Positions 1 through 5,130 are shown, counted from the stretch's first letter. The stretch is 5,130 nucleotides of DNA from Fidelibacterota bacterium (GCA_029931905.1 JAOZRH010000143.1:1-5130), one strand, 5' to 3'. Translations and numbers: made by a program. Notes: a model not told the origin generated them from the sequence alone.

Positions 1-53
1 CTTGGTCTGGAATTGCAAAAAAATATTTAAAACAATATGAAAATATAAAATAG
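1..53 (+). CDS. C-terminal end of a probable glycosyltransferase (partial, cut by window edge)
   Basis: Only the last 16 whole codons and a TAG stop at 51-53 are in the window; the reading frame enters mid-codon at base 1. The visible residues are WSGIAKKYLKQYENIK. This frame is inferred to be coding because the same sequence occurs at 1195-1247, where the frame stays open further upstream and reads REIADEHYSWSGIAKKYL. The pattern ysW..IA.kYl..Ye is typical of the final helix of GT-B glycosyltransferases of the group 1 (GT4) type, which transfer sugars from activated donors during synthesis of surface polysaccharide or glycolipid. Whether the left-hand gene is complete cannot be seen. The family call rests on a short, low-information tail, so it is tentative. 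Confidence 0.55.
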   Translation, partial: WSGIAKKYLKQYENIK

Positions 54-78
54 ATGTTCTAAAAGACTTTTCAAAAAT

Positions 79-86
79 TATATTTG
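79..86 (+). promoter_or_regulatory. Possible promoter core TATATTTG in the left leader
   Basis: TATATTTG fits the TAnnTTTG -7 element described for Bacteroidetes promoters, and it is conserved in the right repeat arm at 1273-1280. No convincing -33 partner is visible. A separate sigma-70-like option in this arm only is TTGGAT (84-89) followed, after a short 15-base spacer, by TATAAT (105-110). In DNA this AT-rich such matches occur easily by chance, so this is only a candidate promoter for the downstream lipoprotein gene. Confidence 0.25.
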
Positions 87-121
87 GATAATTGGAATAA
101 ATAATATAATTTTATTGGTGA

Positions 122-1156
122 ATGGTTAATTTAACAAAAGGCGAAAGCCAGGGAGGCAAAATAAAAAAGTCGTTGATTGTTTTTATGGTATTCTCAATGG
201 CAATTTTATCTAATTGTTGGTTTAATGATGGCAATGACGAAAATGGAATTTCTGAATCGGAATTAACAGATGGAATTTGGTATTTGAATGATTTAGATGT
301 TTATTTACAAATTACAACAAATTCTAATCAGACAGCTAATAATATTTACGATGAAGGAATAGGAGAGATTATTTTACATAAAGGAAAATGGAATAATGTT
401 TTAAAATATTTTAGCGAGATTAATAATGGCGGACATTATCTACGGTTTAATAAAACAGATTTAAATTACGTTGACCACAGTTTATCATATCATTATGGAG
501 AAAATGAGTATTTTCGTTATTTATATGTTGACCCTTGGATTATTGATATTCGAGATTATTATAGTGAAGGGGAGTCTACTTCTGCAAGTTGGGATTCAAC
601 AAACAGTAAACTTACAATTCCAAATGATATTATACTTACAAACAGAGAAAATGAAAGCGATAAGGTCACTTTAGCTAATTGCTCAATAACATTGCAACAT
701 GTAGATGTTCCTGCAAAGACACCAACAATATTAGATTACGGGTTATCTTTCAAATATGATATTGATGTTGATTATATGGATTTTATGGAAAATGGAAATG
801 TAATTGGCAATTTTGGTTGGGATTTAGATACTATAAAATGGGAATTGAAAGATGACACATTATTAATTATTGATGATAGAACAGAAGAAATAGATACAAA
901 TAAACTTCATGTTTCAATTGGTGATGGAAATTTAATATTTTCAATAGAAAAAGATTACGATACTGAAGATTTTGAAGATTATGAAAGTGACTTGAATTTA
1001 GATTCTGGAAGTATGATCGCATTTGCAATGATGCAAAAAATATATTTTTCACATACACAAACATCTAATAATATTAAATTATCAAAAAAAATATTTGATA
1101 GAAAAGAAAAATTATTGAAACGAATAAAAATTGAAAAAACAAAATTCCAATTCTGA
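122..1156 (+). CDS. Unrecognised lipoprotein, probably beta-rich; start codon in doubt
   Basis: I do not recognise the family. The open frame gives 344 residues from the ATG at 122. A lipoprotein signal is visible: a basic stretch (residues 13-16), a hydrophobic core (18-29) and Leu-Ser-Asn-Cys with Cys32 as the expected lipidation site; Asn before the Cys is unusual. The ATG at 122 puts 13 extra polar residues ahead of the signal and lies in leader DNA that is non-coding in the right repeat arm. The best ribosome binding site, AGGGAGG at 150-156, instead points to an in-frame ATA at 161, with the same 5-base spacing as lpoB. True translation may begin there, or the gene may have lost its ATG. 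The mature part is rich in Asp, Asn, Ile and aromatics, with alternating strand-like segments such as LHVSIGDGNLIFSIEKD, compatible with a secreted beta-sandwich or lipocalin-like fold (inference). The Lys-rich last 20 or so residues run into a glycosyltransferase remnant and may not be native. Confidence 0.65.
   Translation: MVNLTKGESQGGKIKKSLIVFMVFSMAILSNCWFNDGNDENGISESELTDGIWYLNDLDVYLQITTNSNQTANNIYDEGIGEIILHKGKWNNVLKYFSEINNGGHYLRFNKTDLNYVDHSLSYHYGENEYFRYLYVDPWIIDIRDYYSEGESTSASWDSTNSKLTIPNDIILTNRENESDKVTLANCSITLQHVDVPAKTPTILDYGLSFKYDIDVDYMDFMENGNVIGNFGWDLDTIKWELKDDTLLIIDDRTEEIDTNKLHVSIGDGNLIFSIEKDYDTEDFEDYESDLNLDSGSMIAFAMMQKIYFSHTQTSNNIKLSKKIFDRKEKLLKRIKIEKTKFQF
150..163 (+). promoter_or_regulatory. 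Strong ribosome binding site facing an ATA codon instead of ATG
   Basis: AGGGAGG (150-156) is the only good Shine-Dalgarno sequence near the start of the first lipoprotein gene. From GGAG (152-155) there are 5 bases to the in-frame codon ATA at 161-163, followed by AAA AAG TCG. In lpoB the equivalent is GGAG (1336-1339), 5 bases, then ATG AAA AAA. By analogy ATA occupies the start position and would give a normal short signal peptide beginning (I/M)KKSLIVF. ATA is a very rare initiation codon, so this could equally be a mutated start. Confidence 0.6.
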
Positions 1157-1247
1157 AAAAATATTATTGCGTGAAATTGCTGATGAACATTATTCTTGGT
1201 CTGGAATTGCAAAAAAATATTTAAAACAATATGAAAATATAAAATAG
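1128..1247 (+). pseudogene. Orphan 3' fragment of a glycosyltransferase gene
   Basis: This frame is open from 1128 (after a TAA at 1125-1127) to the TAG at 1245-1247 and reads NSEKILLREIADEHYSWSGI onward, ending KKYLKQYENIK. It lacks any start codon and catalytic region. Its last 53 bases are identical to bases 1-53, the end of the gene that enters the window from the left. The residues resemble the C-terminal helix region of group-1 glycosyltransferases. It overlaps the last 29 bases of the upstream lipoprotein frame in a different register, so that gene's stop TGA at 1154-1156 lies inside the remnant. It is best read as the duplicated end of the left-hand gene left behind by the event that placed the lipoprotein gene here. 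How far left the duplicated part begins cannot be determined, because the matching stretch lies outside the window. Confidence 0.7.
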
Positions 1248-1324
1248 ATATTCTTAAAGACTTTTCACAAATTATATTTGGATTTTCATAATAAAAGATT
1301 TATTTTAGTTAAGAAATGGTTAAT
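1195..1324 (+). repeat. Right arm of the 130-bp direct repeat
   Basis: This arm is the partner of 1-130, ungapped throughout: 55 identical bases, then 3 differences within the first 89 bases, then a diverged middle, then an identical AATGGTTAAT. It carries the duplicated glycosyltransferase tail and the untranslated leader of lpoB. Recombination between the arms would remove 1194 bp, including the whole first lipoprotein gene, and join the glycosyltransferase directly to lpoB, which is plausibly the ancestral order. Confidence 0.9.
1273..1280 (+). promoter_or_regulatory. Possible promoter core for the lpoB operon
   Basis: TATATTTG here matches the TAnnTTTG element and is conserved from the left arm (79-86) although bases on either side have changed. 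It is 64 bases upstream of the lpoB start, a sensible distance for a 5' leader. No clear upstream recognition element accompanies it, and the base composition makes chance matches likely. Confidence 0.3.
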
Positions 1325-1344
1325 AATTTAAAAAAGGAGAAGAA

Positions 1345-1962
1345 ATGAAAAAATTTTCAAAAGTATTTGTCTTAGTTGTGCTTGGTGCTTTATTGGTTGT
1401 TCTTTCGGGATGTGGTCCTAGTAAAGCCGTAACAAGAATGTCTGCAGACACTCAAACAGATTTAAGTGGTAGATGGAACGATACAGATTCAAAGTTAGTT
1501 GCAGAAGGAATGATAAGTGATGTTATTAGTAGATCTTGGAGAGAAGATTTTATTGCAGAAAATGGTAAAAAACCAAGATTAATTGTTGGAACAGTTCGTC
1601 TAAAAGATGCAACTGAACATATCAGAACAAACGGTTTTATAAAAGATATGGAAAGAGAATTAATCAATAGTGGTAAAATTAAATTTGTAGCTAGTTCTCA
1701 AGAGAGAAAAGAAGTTAGATCGGAAAGATTAGATCAACAAAGTCATGCATCTGAAGAAACGGCAAAAAGATTAGCAAACGAAAAAGCTGCTGATTTTATG
1801 CTTAAAGGAAGTATCACGATGTATGTTGATGCAGTTGACAATCAAAAAGTTAAATTTTATCAAATAGATTTAGAATTAATTGATTTAGAAAGTAACGAAA
1901 AAGTATGGATGGGAACTAAAAAAATTAAAAAATTCGTAAAACAAAAAAAAGCTAATTGGTAA
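1345..1962 (+). CDS. lpoB: LpoB-family lipoprotein (penicillin-binding protein activator-like)
   Basis: This 205-residue protein has a clear lipoprotein signal: MKKF, a hydrophobic core, and Leu-Ser-Gly-Cys with Cys23 lipidated. The mature start holds DLSGRWNDTDS (39-49) and a following helix ending in SRSW (62-65), which I recognise as the LpoB/COG3417 signature. Next come LIVGTVRLKD, a central helical part with FVASSQERKEVRSER, and a C-terminal strand region ending VWMGTKKIKKFVK. The size matches the family. In enterobacteria LpoB is anchored in the outer membrane, reaches through the peptidoglycan and stimulates synthase PBP1b. Partners of distant homologues are less clear, so activity on a synthase is inferred here. 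The start is secured by GGAG at 1336-1339, 5 bases before the ATG, and by the signal peptide. It is the first gene of a four-lipoprotein run and is followed by a hairpin. The Lys-rich tail ends in ANW. Confidence 0.88.
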   Translation: MKKFSKVFVLVVLGALLVVLSGCGPSKAVTRMSADTQTDLSGRWNDTDSKLVAEGMISDVISRSWREDFIAENGKKPRLIVGTVRLKDATEHIRTNGFIKDMERELINSGKIKFVASSQERKEVRSERLDQQSHASEETAKRLANEKAADFMLKGSITMYVDAVDNQKVKFYQIDLELIDLESNEKVWMGTKKIKKFVKQKKANW

Positions 1963-1980
1963 AATACTAATTCCAAAAAC

Positions 1981-2014
1981 AGTAAAAGCAAGGGATTAAA
2001 CCTTTGCTTTTACT
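1981..2014 (+). terminator. 14-bp stem hairpin between lpoB and the next gene (partial terminator or processing site)
   Basis: AGTAAAAGCAAGGG (1981-1994) pairs with CCTTTGCTTTTACT (2001-2014) over 14 positions, with a single G-T wobble and a 6-base loop, ATTAAA. It begins 18 bases after the lpoB stop codon. The bases after the stem, TATTATTAACC, are AT-rich but not a clean T-tract, so termination may be weak. Placed inside a run of same-strand genes, it could reduce read-through so that lpoB is made in excess, or protect the 3' end of an lpoB-only transcript. Which of these applies cannot be told from sequence. Confidence 0.65.
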
Positions 2015-2044
2015 TATTATTAACCGTAAAAAAGGAATACTACT

Positions 2045-3469
2045 ATGTTAAACATTATTAAAAAATATTTCATCCAATTAATTATTGTTATAATGATTAT
2101 TGGCTGTTCATCAACAAAAACAAATGTTAGTCAATATGAAGAAATTGACAAAAATATTTATTTGGGCAACTATCAAACTGCTATTACACAAATTGAATCA
2201 TCAAAAGACAAAGTATATAAAGAAAAAGACAAAGTGCTATATTTTTTGAATCTTGGAATTTTATATCATTATTCAGGTCAATACGAAAAAAGCAATGATT
2301 TATTAACAAAAGCAGAATTTGCAATGGAAGATCTATTCACCAAAAGTGTTTCAAAACTTGCAACCTCTCTTTTACTAAACGATAATGCGCTAGATTATTC
2401 AGGTGAAGATTATGAAGATATTTACCTAAATGTTTTTAAAGCATTAAACTATATTCACTTAAATGAAAAAGATGCATCTTTTGTTGAAATAAACAGAATA
2501 AATTTAAAACTTGATAAATTAGATGATAAATATAAAGATCTTGGCGATAAAATGGGAGCTGTCCTTGCCAGTAAAATGAACAAAGAAGATACCGAAGAAG
2601 ACGAAAGCGAAAACGATGAGAATGTTAAAATAAAAGCAGAAAAAAATAAATTTCACAACGATGCACTTGGAAAACTACTAAGTATGCTTTTGTATAGATC
2701 AGACAACGATTGGGACGATGCACAAATGGATTTAGACAAAATTAAAGAGGCGTGGCACTCTCAAGGGCAAATTTATAATTTCGATATGCCACAATTAGAC
2801 TCATATTTAGAAACTACTGACGATGCTAAAATTAATATTTTCAGTTTTATTGGAAAATCTCCAATTAAAAAGGCTGCAACTTACTATATTACGACATTCG
2901 ATGGATATGTTAATATTACATCAACAGAGCCAATAGCATTCTCAGAAACAATGTCTTGGCCTTGCGAAGAGGGTAAACATTTCAAATTTTCACTTCCATA
3001 TATGGTAAAAACCGGATCGGATGTCAGCAGAATAAGTGTCATAATTGATGGTGTTGAAGCCCAAGAATTGAACATGATTGAAAACATGGAAAATGTTGCA
3101 CATACTACATTTAAAGTTAAAGCGCCAATCACATATATCAAATCAGTTGCAAGAACGATTTTAAAAGGTTTAGCTGCCGAACAAGCAAAAGATAAAATGG
3201 ACAAACAAATTGCAAATCCTTATTTGTCGTTTGCTGCAAAATTAGCGACAAATGTGGCGGTTGATATGACAGAAAATGCAGATTTAAGAATTTCAAGGTT
3301 TTTTCCATCAAAGGCAATGATTGGTGAAATTGAGGTTTCTCCCGGAATGCACAATGTTATAATTAAATATTTTGATATTAACAATCAATTATTATATACA
3401 GATGATCAAGGTGTAATTTTTGCAAAAGCATCTGAACTAAACTTAGTTGAATCATTTTATTTACAATAA
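2045..3469 (+). CDS. COG3014-like TPR-containing lipoprotein
   Basis: This 474-residue protein starts with a lipoprotein signal ending Ile-Ile-Gly-Cys (Cys21). AAAGGA at 2031-2036, 8 bases upstream, supports the ATG. Residues about 31-95 form helical TPR-like repeats (YLGNYQTAITQIES; LGILYHYSGQYEKSNDLLTK). They are followed by SLLLNDNALDYSGEDYEDIY (109-128) and by ALNYIHLNEKDASFVEINRIN (from 133), the arrangement I associate with COG3014. A second helical repeat (about 203-237) precedes a C-terminal beta-rich half that ends near AKASELNLVESFYLQ. An acidic, probably disordered insert lies at about 179-196 (EDTEEDESENDEN). COG3014 proteins are uncharacterised lipoproteins; TPR folds usually bind other proteins, so a scaffold role beside LpoB is inferred. 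It lies 82 bases after lpoB, beyond the hairpin, and 28 bases before the next gene. The family call is good, the function unknown. Confidence 0.8.
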   Translation: MLNIIKKYFIQLIIVIMIIGCSSTKTNVSQYEEIDKNIYLGNYQTAITQIESSKDKVYKEKDKVLYFLNLGILYHYSGQYEKSNDLLTKAEFAMEDLFTKSVSKLATSLLLNDNALDYSGEDYEDIYLNVFKALNYIHLNEKDASFVEINRINLKLDKLDDKYKDLGDKMGAVLASKMNKEDTEEDESENDENVKIKAEKNKFHNDALGKLLSMLLYRSDNDWDDAQMDLDKIKEAWHSQGQIYNFDMPQLDSYLETTDDAKINIFSFIGKSPIKKAATYYITTFDGYVNITSTEPIAFSETMSWPCEEGKHFKFSLPYMVKTGSDVSRISVIIDGVEAQELNMIENMENVAHTTFKVKAPITYIKSVARTILKGLAAEQAKDKMDKQIANPYLSFAAKLATNVAVDMTENADLRISRFFPSKAMIGEIEVSPGMHNVIIKYFDINNQLLYTDDQGVIFAKASELNLVESFYLQ

Positions 3470-3497
3470 AATAAAGTTATAAATAAGGAGAATAAAT

Positions 3498-4553
3498 ATG
3501 AAAAAAATATTAATTGTTTTTATAATCATTTTAATATCTTTGATGTTTATTAGTTGCAATTCTTCAAATCAAGCAATTGCAAAACAATCAAATGGTAAAA
3601 GACCTGCTTGGATGGATAATCCACACAAAATATATCCAGATGCTCAATATTTAGTAGCAATTGGTGCTGGTGATACAAGACAAGATGCGGAAAACATTGC
3701 TGTCGGTAATATTTCGCGTATTTTTGAATCAAAAATAAAAGTCGATCATACGATGAAAGAACGATATAAAAGCTTAAGCAAAGGAACAAAATTTGTAAGT
3801 GAGGAATTGGCCACAGAAAGCACTGAAAATGTAAATATTCAATCCAATCAATCACTTGTAAATGTTCAATTTGGCGAAAGTTATACAGATAAATCGGCTC
3901 GAATTCATGTTATTGCATATCTAAATAGGTCAGAAACAGCATCAATCTATGCAGAAAAAATTAACGCAACAACTGAACAAGTTTTGTTCTTTATAGATAA
4001 AAGTGAAAAAAACGAAGATATTGTTACCAAGTATTCTTATATGAATGCAGCATTAATTATGAGTTTGAATAATAAAATATTACTTGATCAACTACAAGTA
4101 ATTTCACCTGGTGATTTTAAAATTCTTGATAGTAATAAGGGATATAACCACAACGATATAAAAAACAAAACCTCTGATTTAGCACAAAAGATTAACTTTT
4201 CGGTACAAGTTGAAAATGATTCTGAAAATAAAGTGAAAGTATTACTTGAAGAAATAATTAGTGAATTAAATTTTAATTTGTCAGACAATCCTGTTTTGAA
4301 AATTGATGGTAAGGTTTCTTTTGAAAATCTTGATCTTCAACGGGGTAATTTGAAATTTGCTGGATGGGATTTAGATATAAAAATGACAAACAATGAAAAT
4401 GATGTCCTTATTACAATCGTTGAAAAAGGTAGAGAAGGCGGATTAGATCATACTGGTGCAAAAAGAAACGCTGTAAAACAAATTAGAAAAATCATTAATA
4501 AAAAATTCAAAAAACAATTAATCAGTTATTTTGATGGAAAAGTGATAGATTAA
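3498..4553 (+). CDS. LPP20-family lipoprotein with long C-terminal domain
   Basis: The product has 351 residues. The signal peptide ends Phe-Ile-Ser-Cys (Cys20). AAGGAG at 3485-3490 lies 7 bases before the ATG. After a short linker come RPAWMDNP (35-42), the YPDAQYLVAIGAGDT segment (from 46) and a helix starting RQDAENIAVGNISRIFES, the classic LPP20 (PF02169) signature named after a Helicobacter pylori lipoprotein. The canonical domain is roughly 100 residues; here about 190 more follow, including ALIMSLNNKILLDQLQVI and a C-terminal alpha/beta part with ITIVEKGREGGLDHTGAKRN. LPP20 proteins are surface or outer-membrane lipoproteins without an assigned biochemical role. The gene is 28 bases after the COG3014-like gene and 38 before the next, so operon membership is likely. 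The N-terminal family call is strong; the role of the extension is unknown. Confidence 0.82.
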   Translation: MKKILIVFIIILISLMFISCNSSNQAIAKQSNGKRPAWMDNPHKIYPDAQYLVAIGAGDTRQDAENIAVGNISRIFESKIKVDHTMKERYKSLSKGTKFVSEELATESTENVNIQSNQSLVNVQFGESYTDKSARIHVIAYLNRSETASIYAEKINATTEQVLFFIDKSEKNEDIVTKYSYMNAALIMSLNNKILLDQLQVISPGDFKILDSNKGYNHNDIKNKTSDLAQKINFSVQVENDSENKVKVLLEEIISELNFNLSDNPVLKIDGKVSFENLDLQRGNLKFAGWDLDIKMTNNENDVLITIVEKGREGGLDHTGAKRNAVKQIRKIINKKFKKQLISYFDGKVID

Positions 4554-4591
4554 TTAAATATAAAAGCTAATCTTAGCAAGAAATAATATAG

Positions 4592-4885
4592 ATGAAAAAA
4601 ACAATACTTTTTATCATTATACTTATATCGTTATCGTTTATAAGTTGTAATTTACTAAACAATTCTGATAATAAAAAAACACATGGAACAGTCACTTTTC
4701 TTTCTTTCGAAGGTGGTTTCTATGGGATTATCACAGACGATAATAAACATTTAGATCCAATAAATTTAGAAGATCGTTTTAAAATTGACAGTCTAAAAAT
4801 AAAATTCAATTATATTGAAAAAAATGATTTGTCAAGTTTTCATATGTGGGGAACAATTGTAGAATTGTCTAATGTTGAAAAATAA
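4592..4885 (+). CDS. Small lipoprotein with GGFYGI / HMWG signature
   Basis: This 97-residue protein has a signal peptide ending Phe-Ile-Ser-Cys (Cys19), leaving a mature domain of about 65 residues after a short Asn/Lys linker. The domain reads GTVTFLSFEGGFYGIITDD (32-50), then HLDPINL (53-59), and ends SSFHMWGTIVEL (81-92). This looks like a compact all-beta fold, and the pattern GTV..l..EGGF(Y/W)GI..D....dP.NL....HMWG resembles small secreted proteins of unknown function that I have seen in bacteria and archaea; I cannot name a Pfam family with certainty. No strong Shine-Dalgarno precedes it: the region before the ATG is TTAGCAAGAAATAATATAG. Initiation may be weak or coupled to the upstream gene 38 bases away. 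Its signal peptide is nearly the same as that of the preceding protein, but the codons differ. It is the last gene of the run and converges with a minus-strand gene. Confidence 0.75.
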   Translation: MKKTILFIIILISLSFISCNLLNNSDNKKTHGTVTFLSFEGGFYGIITDDNKHLDPINLEDRFKIDSLKIKFNYIEKNDLSSFHMWGTIVELSNVEK

Positions 4886-4905
4886 TATACTATATATTTA
4901 TCTAA

Positions 4906-5130
4906 TTATTTAAAAAATCCAAACTCAATTCCAATAATTAAAAACTCATTGTTTTCATAAGAAAAAGAGAATGATAATTGTTCGGTCGTTTTAAAAATTA
5001 TAGCTGGTTGAATTACTATTGAATTATAAAATCTATTTTTTAGGTCATCATTATAAATGAAATTCATTTCAACTATCGCACTTATTTTATCTTTTAATTG
5101 CTTATAAAAAACATAATTATTAATGGCAAT
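4906..5130 (-). CDS. C-terminal end of a probable outer-membrane beta-barrel protein (partial)
   Basis: On the minus strand a frame is open from the right window edge (5130) down to a TAA at 4908-4906, giving 74 residues without a stop, which is unlikely by chance in DNA this AT-rich. The residues alternate polar and hydrophobic as in transmembrane strands: KISAIVEMNFIY, NSIVIQPAIIFK, QLSFSFSYENN and the last strand FLIIGIEFGFF followed by a terminal Lys. Short loops such as YNDDLKN and KTTE separate the strands. Ending in an aromatic-rich amphipathic strand resembles the recognition signal by which the BAM machinery inserts barrels, although a final Lys after FF is a small deviation. It converges with the small lipoprotein gene, 20 bases from its stop. 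The family cannot be named from this fragment. Coding status is quite secure; the barrel assignment is inferred from strand pattern only. Confidence 0.68.
   Translation of the reverse strand: MAINNYVFYKQLKDKISAIVEMNFIYNDDLKNRFYNSIVIQPAIIFKTTEQLSFSFSYENNEFLIIGIEFGFFK

Larger units (their letters stand above)
1..130 (+). repeat. Left arm of a 130-bp direct repeat (glycosyltransferase 3' end plus leader)
   Basis: This arm aligns without any gap to 1195-1324, at a constant offset of 1194. Bases 1-55 are identical to 1195-1249. Bases 1-89 differ from the right arm at only three positions (56, 61 and 74). From 90 to 120 the arms diverge strongly but keep the same length, and 121-130 (AATGGTTAAT) is again identical to 1315-1324. 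The arm may extend further left, because the window starts inside it. The repeat covers the end of one gene and the untranslated leader of the next, which suggests a duplication or insertion event and not a regulatory repeat family. Confidence 0.9.

Noticed and set aside
471..674. Same-strand out-of-frame reading frame inside the first lipoprotein gene
   Set aside because: It has no ribosome binding site and lies wholly inside a longer frame that carries a clear signal peptide; best explained as chance.
867..1212. Two overlapping minus-strand frames opposite the end of the first lipoprotein gene
   Set aside because: Composition is that of the reverse complement of an AT-rich gene, with no ribosome binding site or recognisable motif; the plus-strand frame is better supported.
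1..1324. Insertion sequence or integron-like element as explanation for the repeats
   Set aside because: There is no transposase or integrase, no terminal inverted repeats, and the repeat is a gene end plus leader and not a short target duplication or recombination site.
1316..1348. Ten-codon frame MVNNLKKEKK overlapping the lpoB start by ATGA
   Set aside because: It looks like a leader peptide coupled to lpoB, but it runs through the ribosome binding site itself, has no ribosome binding site of its own, and its first codons are just the conserved repeat sequence.
1452..1667. Minus-strand frame inside lpoB
   Set aside because: The plus strand encodes the recognisable LpoB signature over the same bases.
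2884..3204. 106-codon minus-strand frame opposite the COG3014-like gene
   Set aside because: It is long but has no start signals, and it lies opposite a well-supported gene.
3550..3855. 101-codon minus-strand frame opposite the LPP20 signature region
   Set aside because: The RPAWM...P and following motifs are on the plus strand; the reverse frame is their shadow.
4088..4288. 66-codon minus-strand frame opposite the C-terminal half of the LPP20-type gene
   Set aside because: It has no supporting start signal or motif and lies inside a continuous plus-strand gene.
4566..4577. Small inverted repeat GCTAATCTTAGC before the last lipoprotein gene
   Set aside because: The 5-base arms leave only 2 bases between them, too few for a hairpin loop, and there is no T-tract; too weak to call a terminator or operator.
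4886..4905. AT-rich alternating bases between the convergent stops as a shared terminator
   Set aside because: There is no GC-containing stem; ATATA-type pairing is expected by chance at this composition.

Overview
This is a strongly AT-rich stretch with ordinary bacterial coding rules: TAA, TAG and TGA all appear as stops, and most genes have AAGGAG-type ribosome binding sites. It looks like a chromosomal piece of a Gram-negative (two-membrane) bacterium, because it carries a run of lipoproteins with type II signal peptides, an LpoB-family lipoprotein, an LPP20-family lipoprotein and the C-terminal end of a probable outer-membrane beta-barrel. The AT-richness, the K/N/I-rich proteins and this gene set would suit an AT-rich member of the FCB superphylum or a related candidate phylum. 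That placement is inference; no rRNA or marker gene is present.

Layout. Bases 1-53 are the last codons of a gene running in from the left; the ending resembles group-1 glycosyltransferases. Next, on the + strand, is a 344-codon reading frame (122-1156) for an unrecognised, probably beta-rich lipoprotein. Directly after it, at about 1128-1247, the same glycosyltransferase tail reappears as an orphan fragment, followed by a second copy of the leader DNA. Bases 1-130 and 1195-1324 therefore form a direct repeat in register (offset exactly 1194), identical over the first 55 bases and about 97% over the first 89. The lipoprotein gene thus sits inside a 1194-bp module bounded by repeats, apparently inserted or duplicated between a glycosyltransferase gene and lpoB.

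From 1345 to 4885 four genes run in one direction: lpoB-like (1345-1962), a COG3014-like TPR lipoprotein (2045-3469), an LPP20-type lipoprotein (3498-4553) and a 97-aa lipoprotein (4592-4885) with a GGFYGI...HMWG signature. A 14-bp-stem hairpin separates lpoB from the next gene; the following gaps are 28 and 38 bases, so the last three are probably co-transcribed. A previously unlisted gene enters on the minus strand from the right edge (5130-4906) and converges on the operon.

Working together: LpoB, COG3014 and LPP20 families tend to occur as neighbours, and the LpoB prototype stimulates a peptidoglycan synthase from the outer membrane. The likely theme is an envelope lipoprotein complex, possibly with peptidoglycan-related activity. 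The sequence itself supports only the co-localisation and the shared lipoprotein sorting signals. No gene-free stretch exceeds 300 bases; the longest gap, 1157-1344, holds the glycosyltransferase remnant and the lpoB leader.
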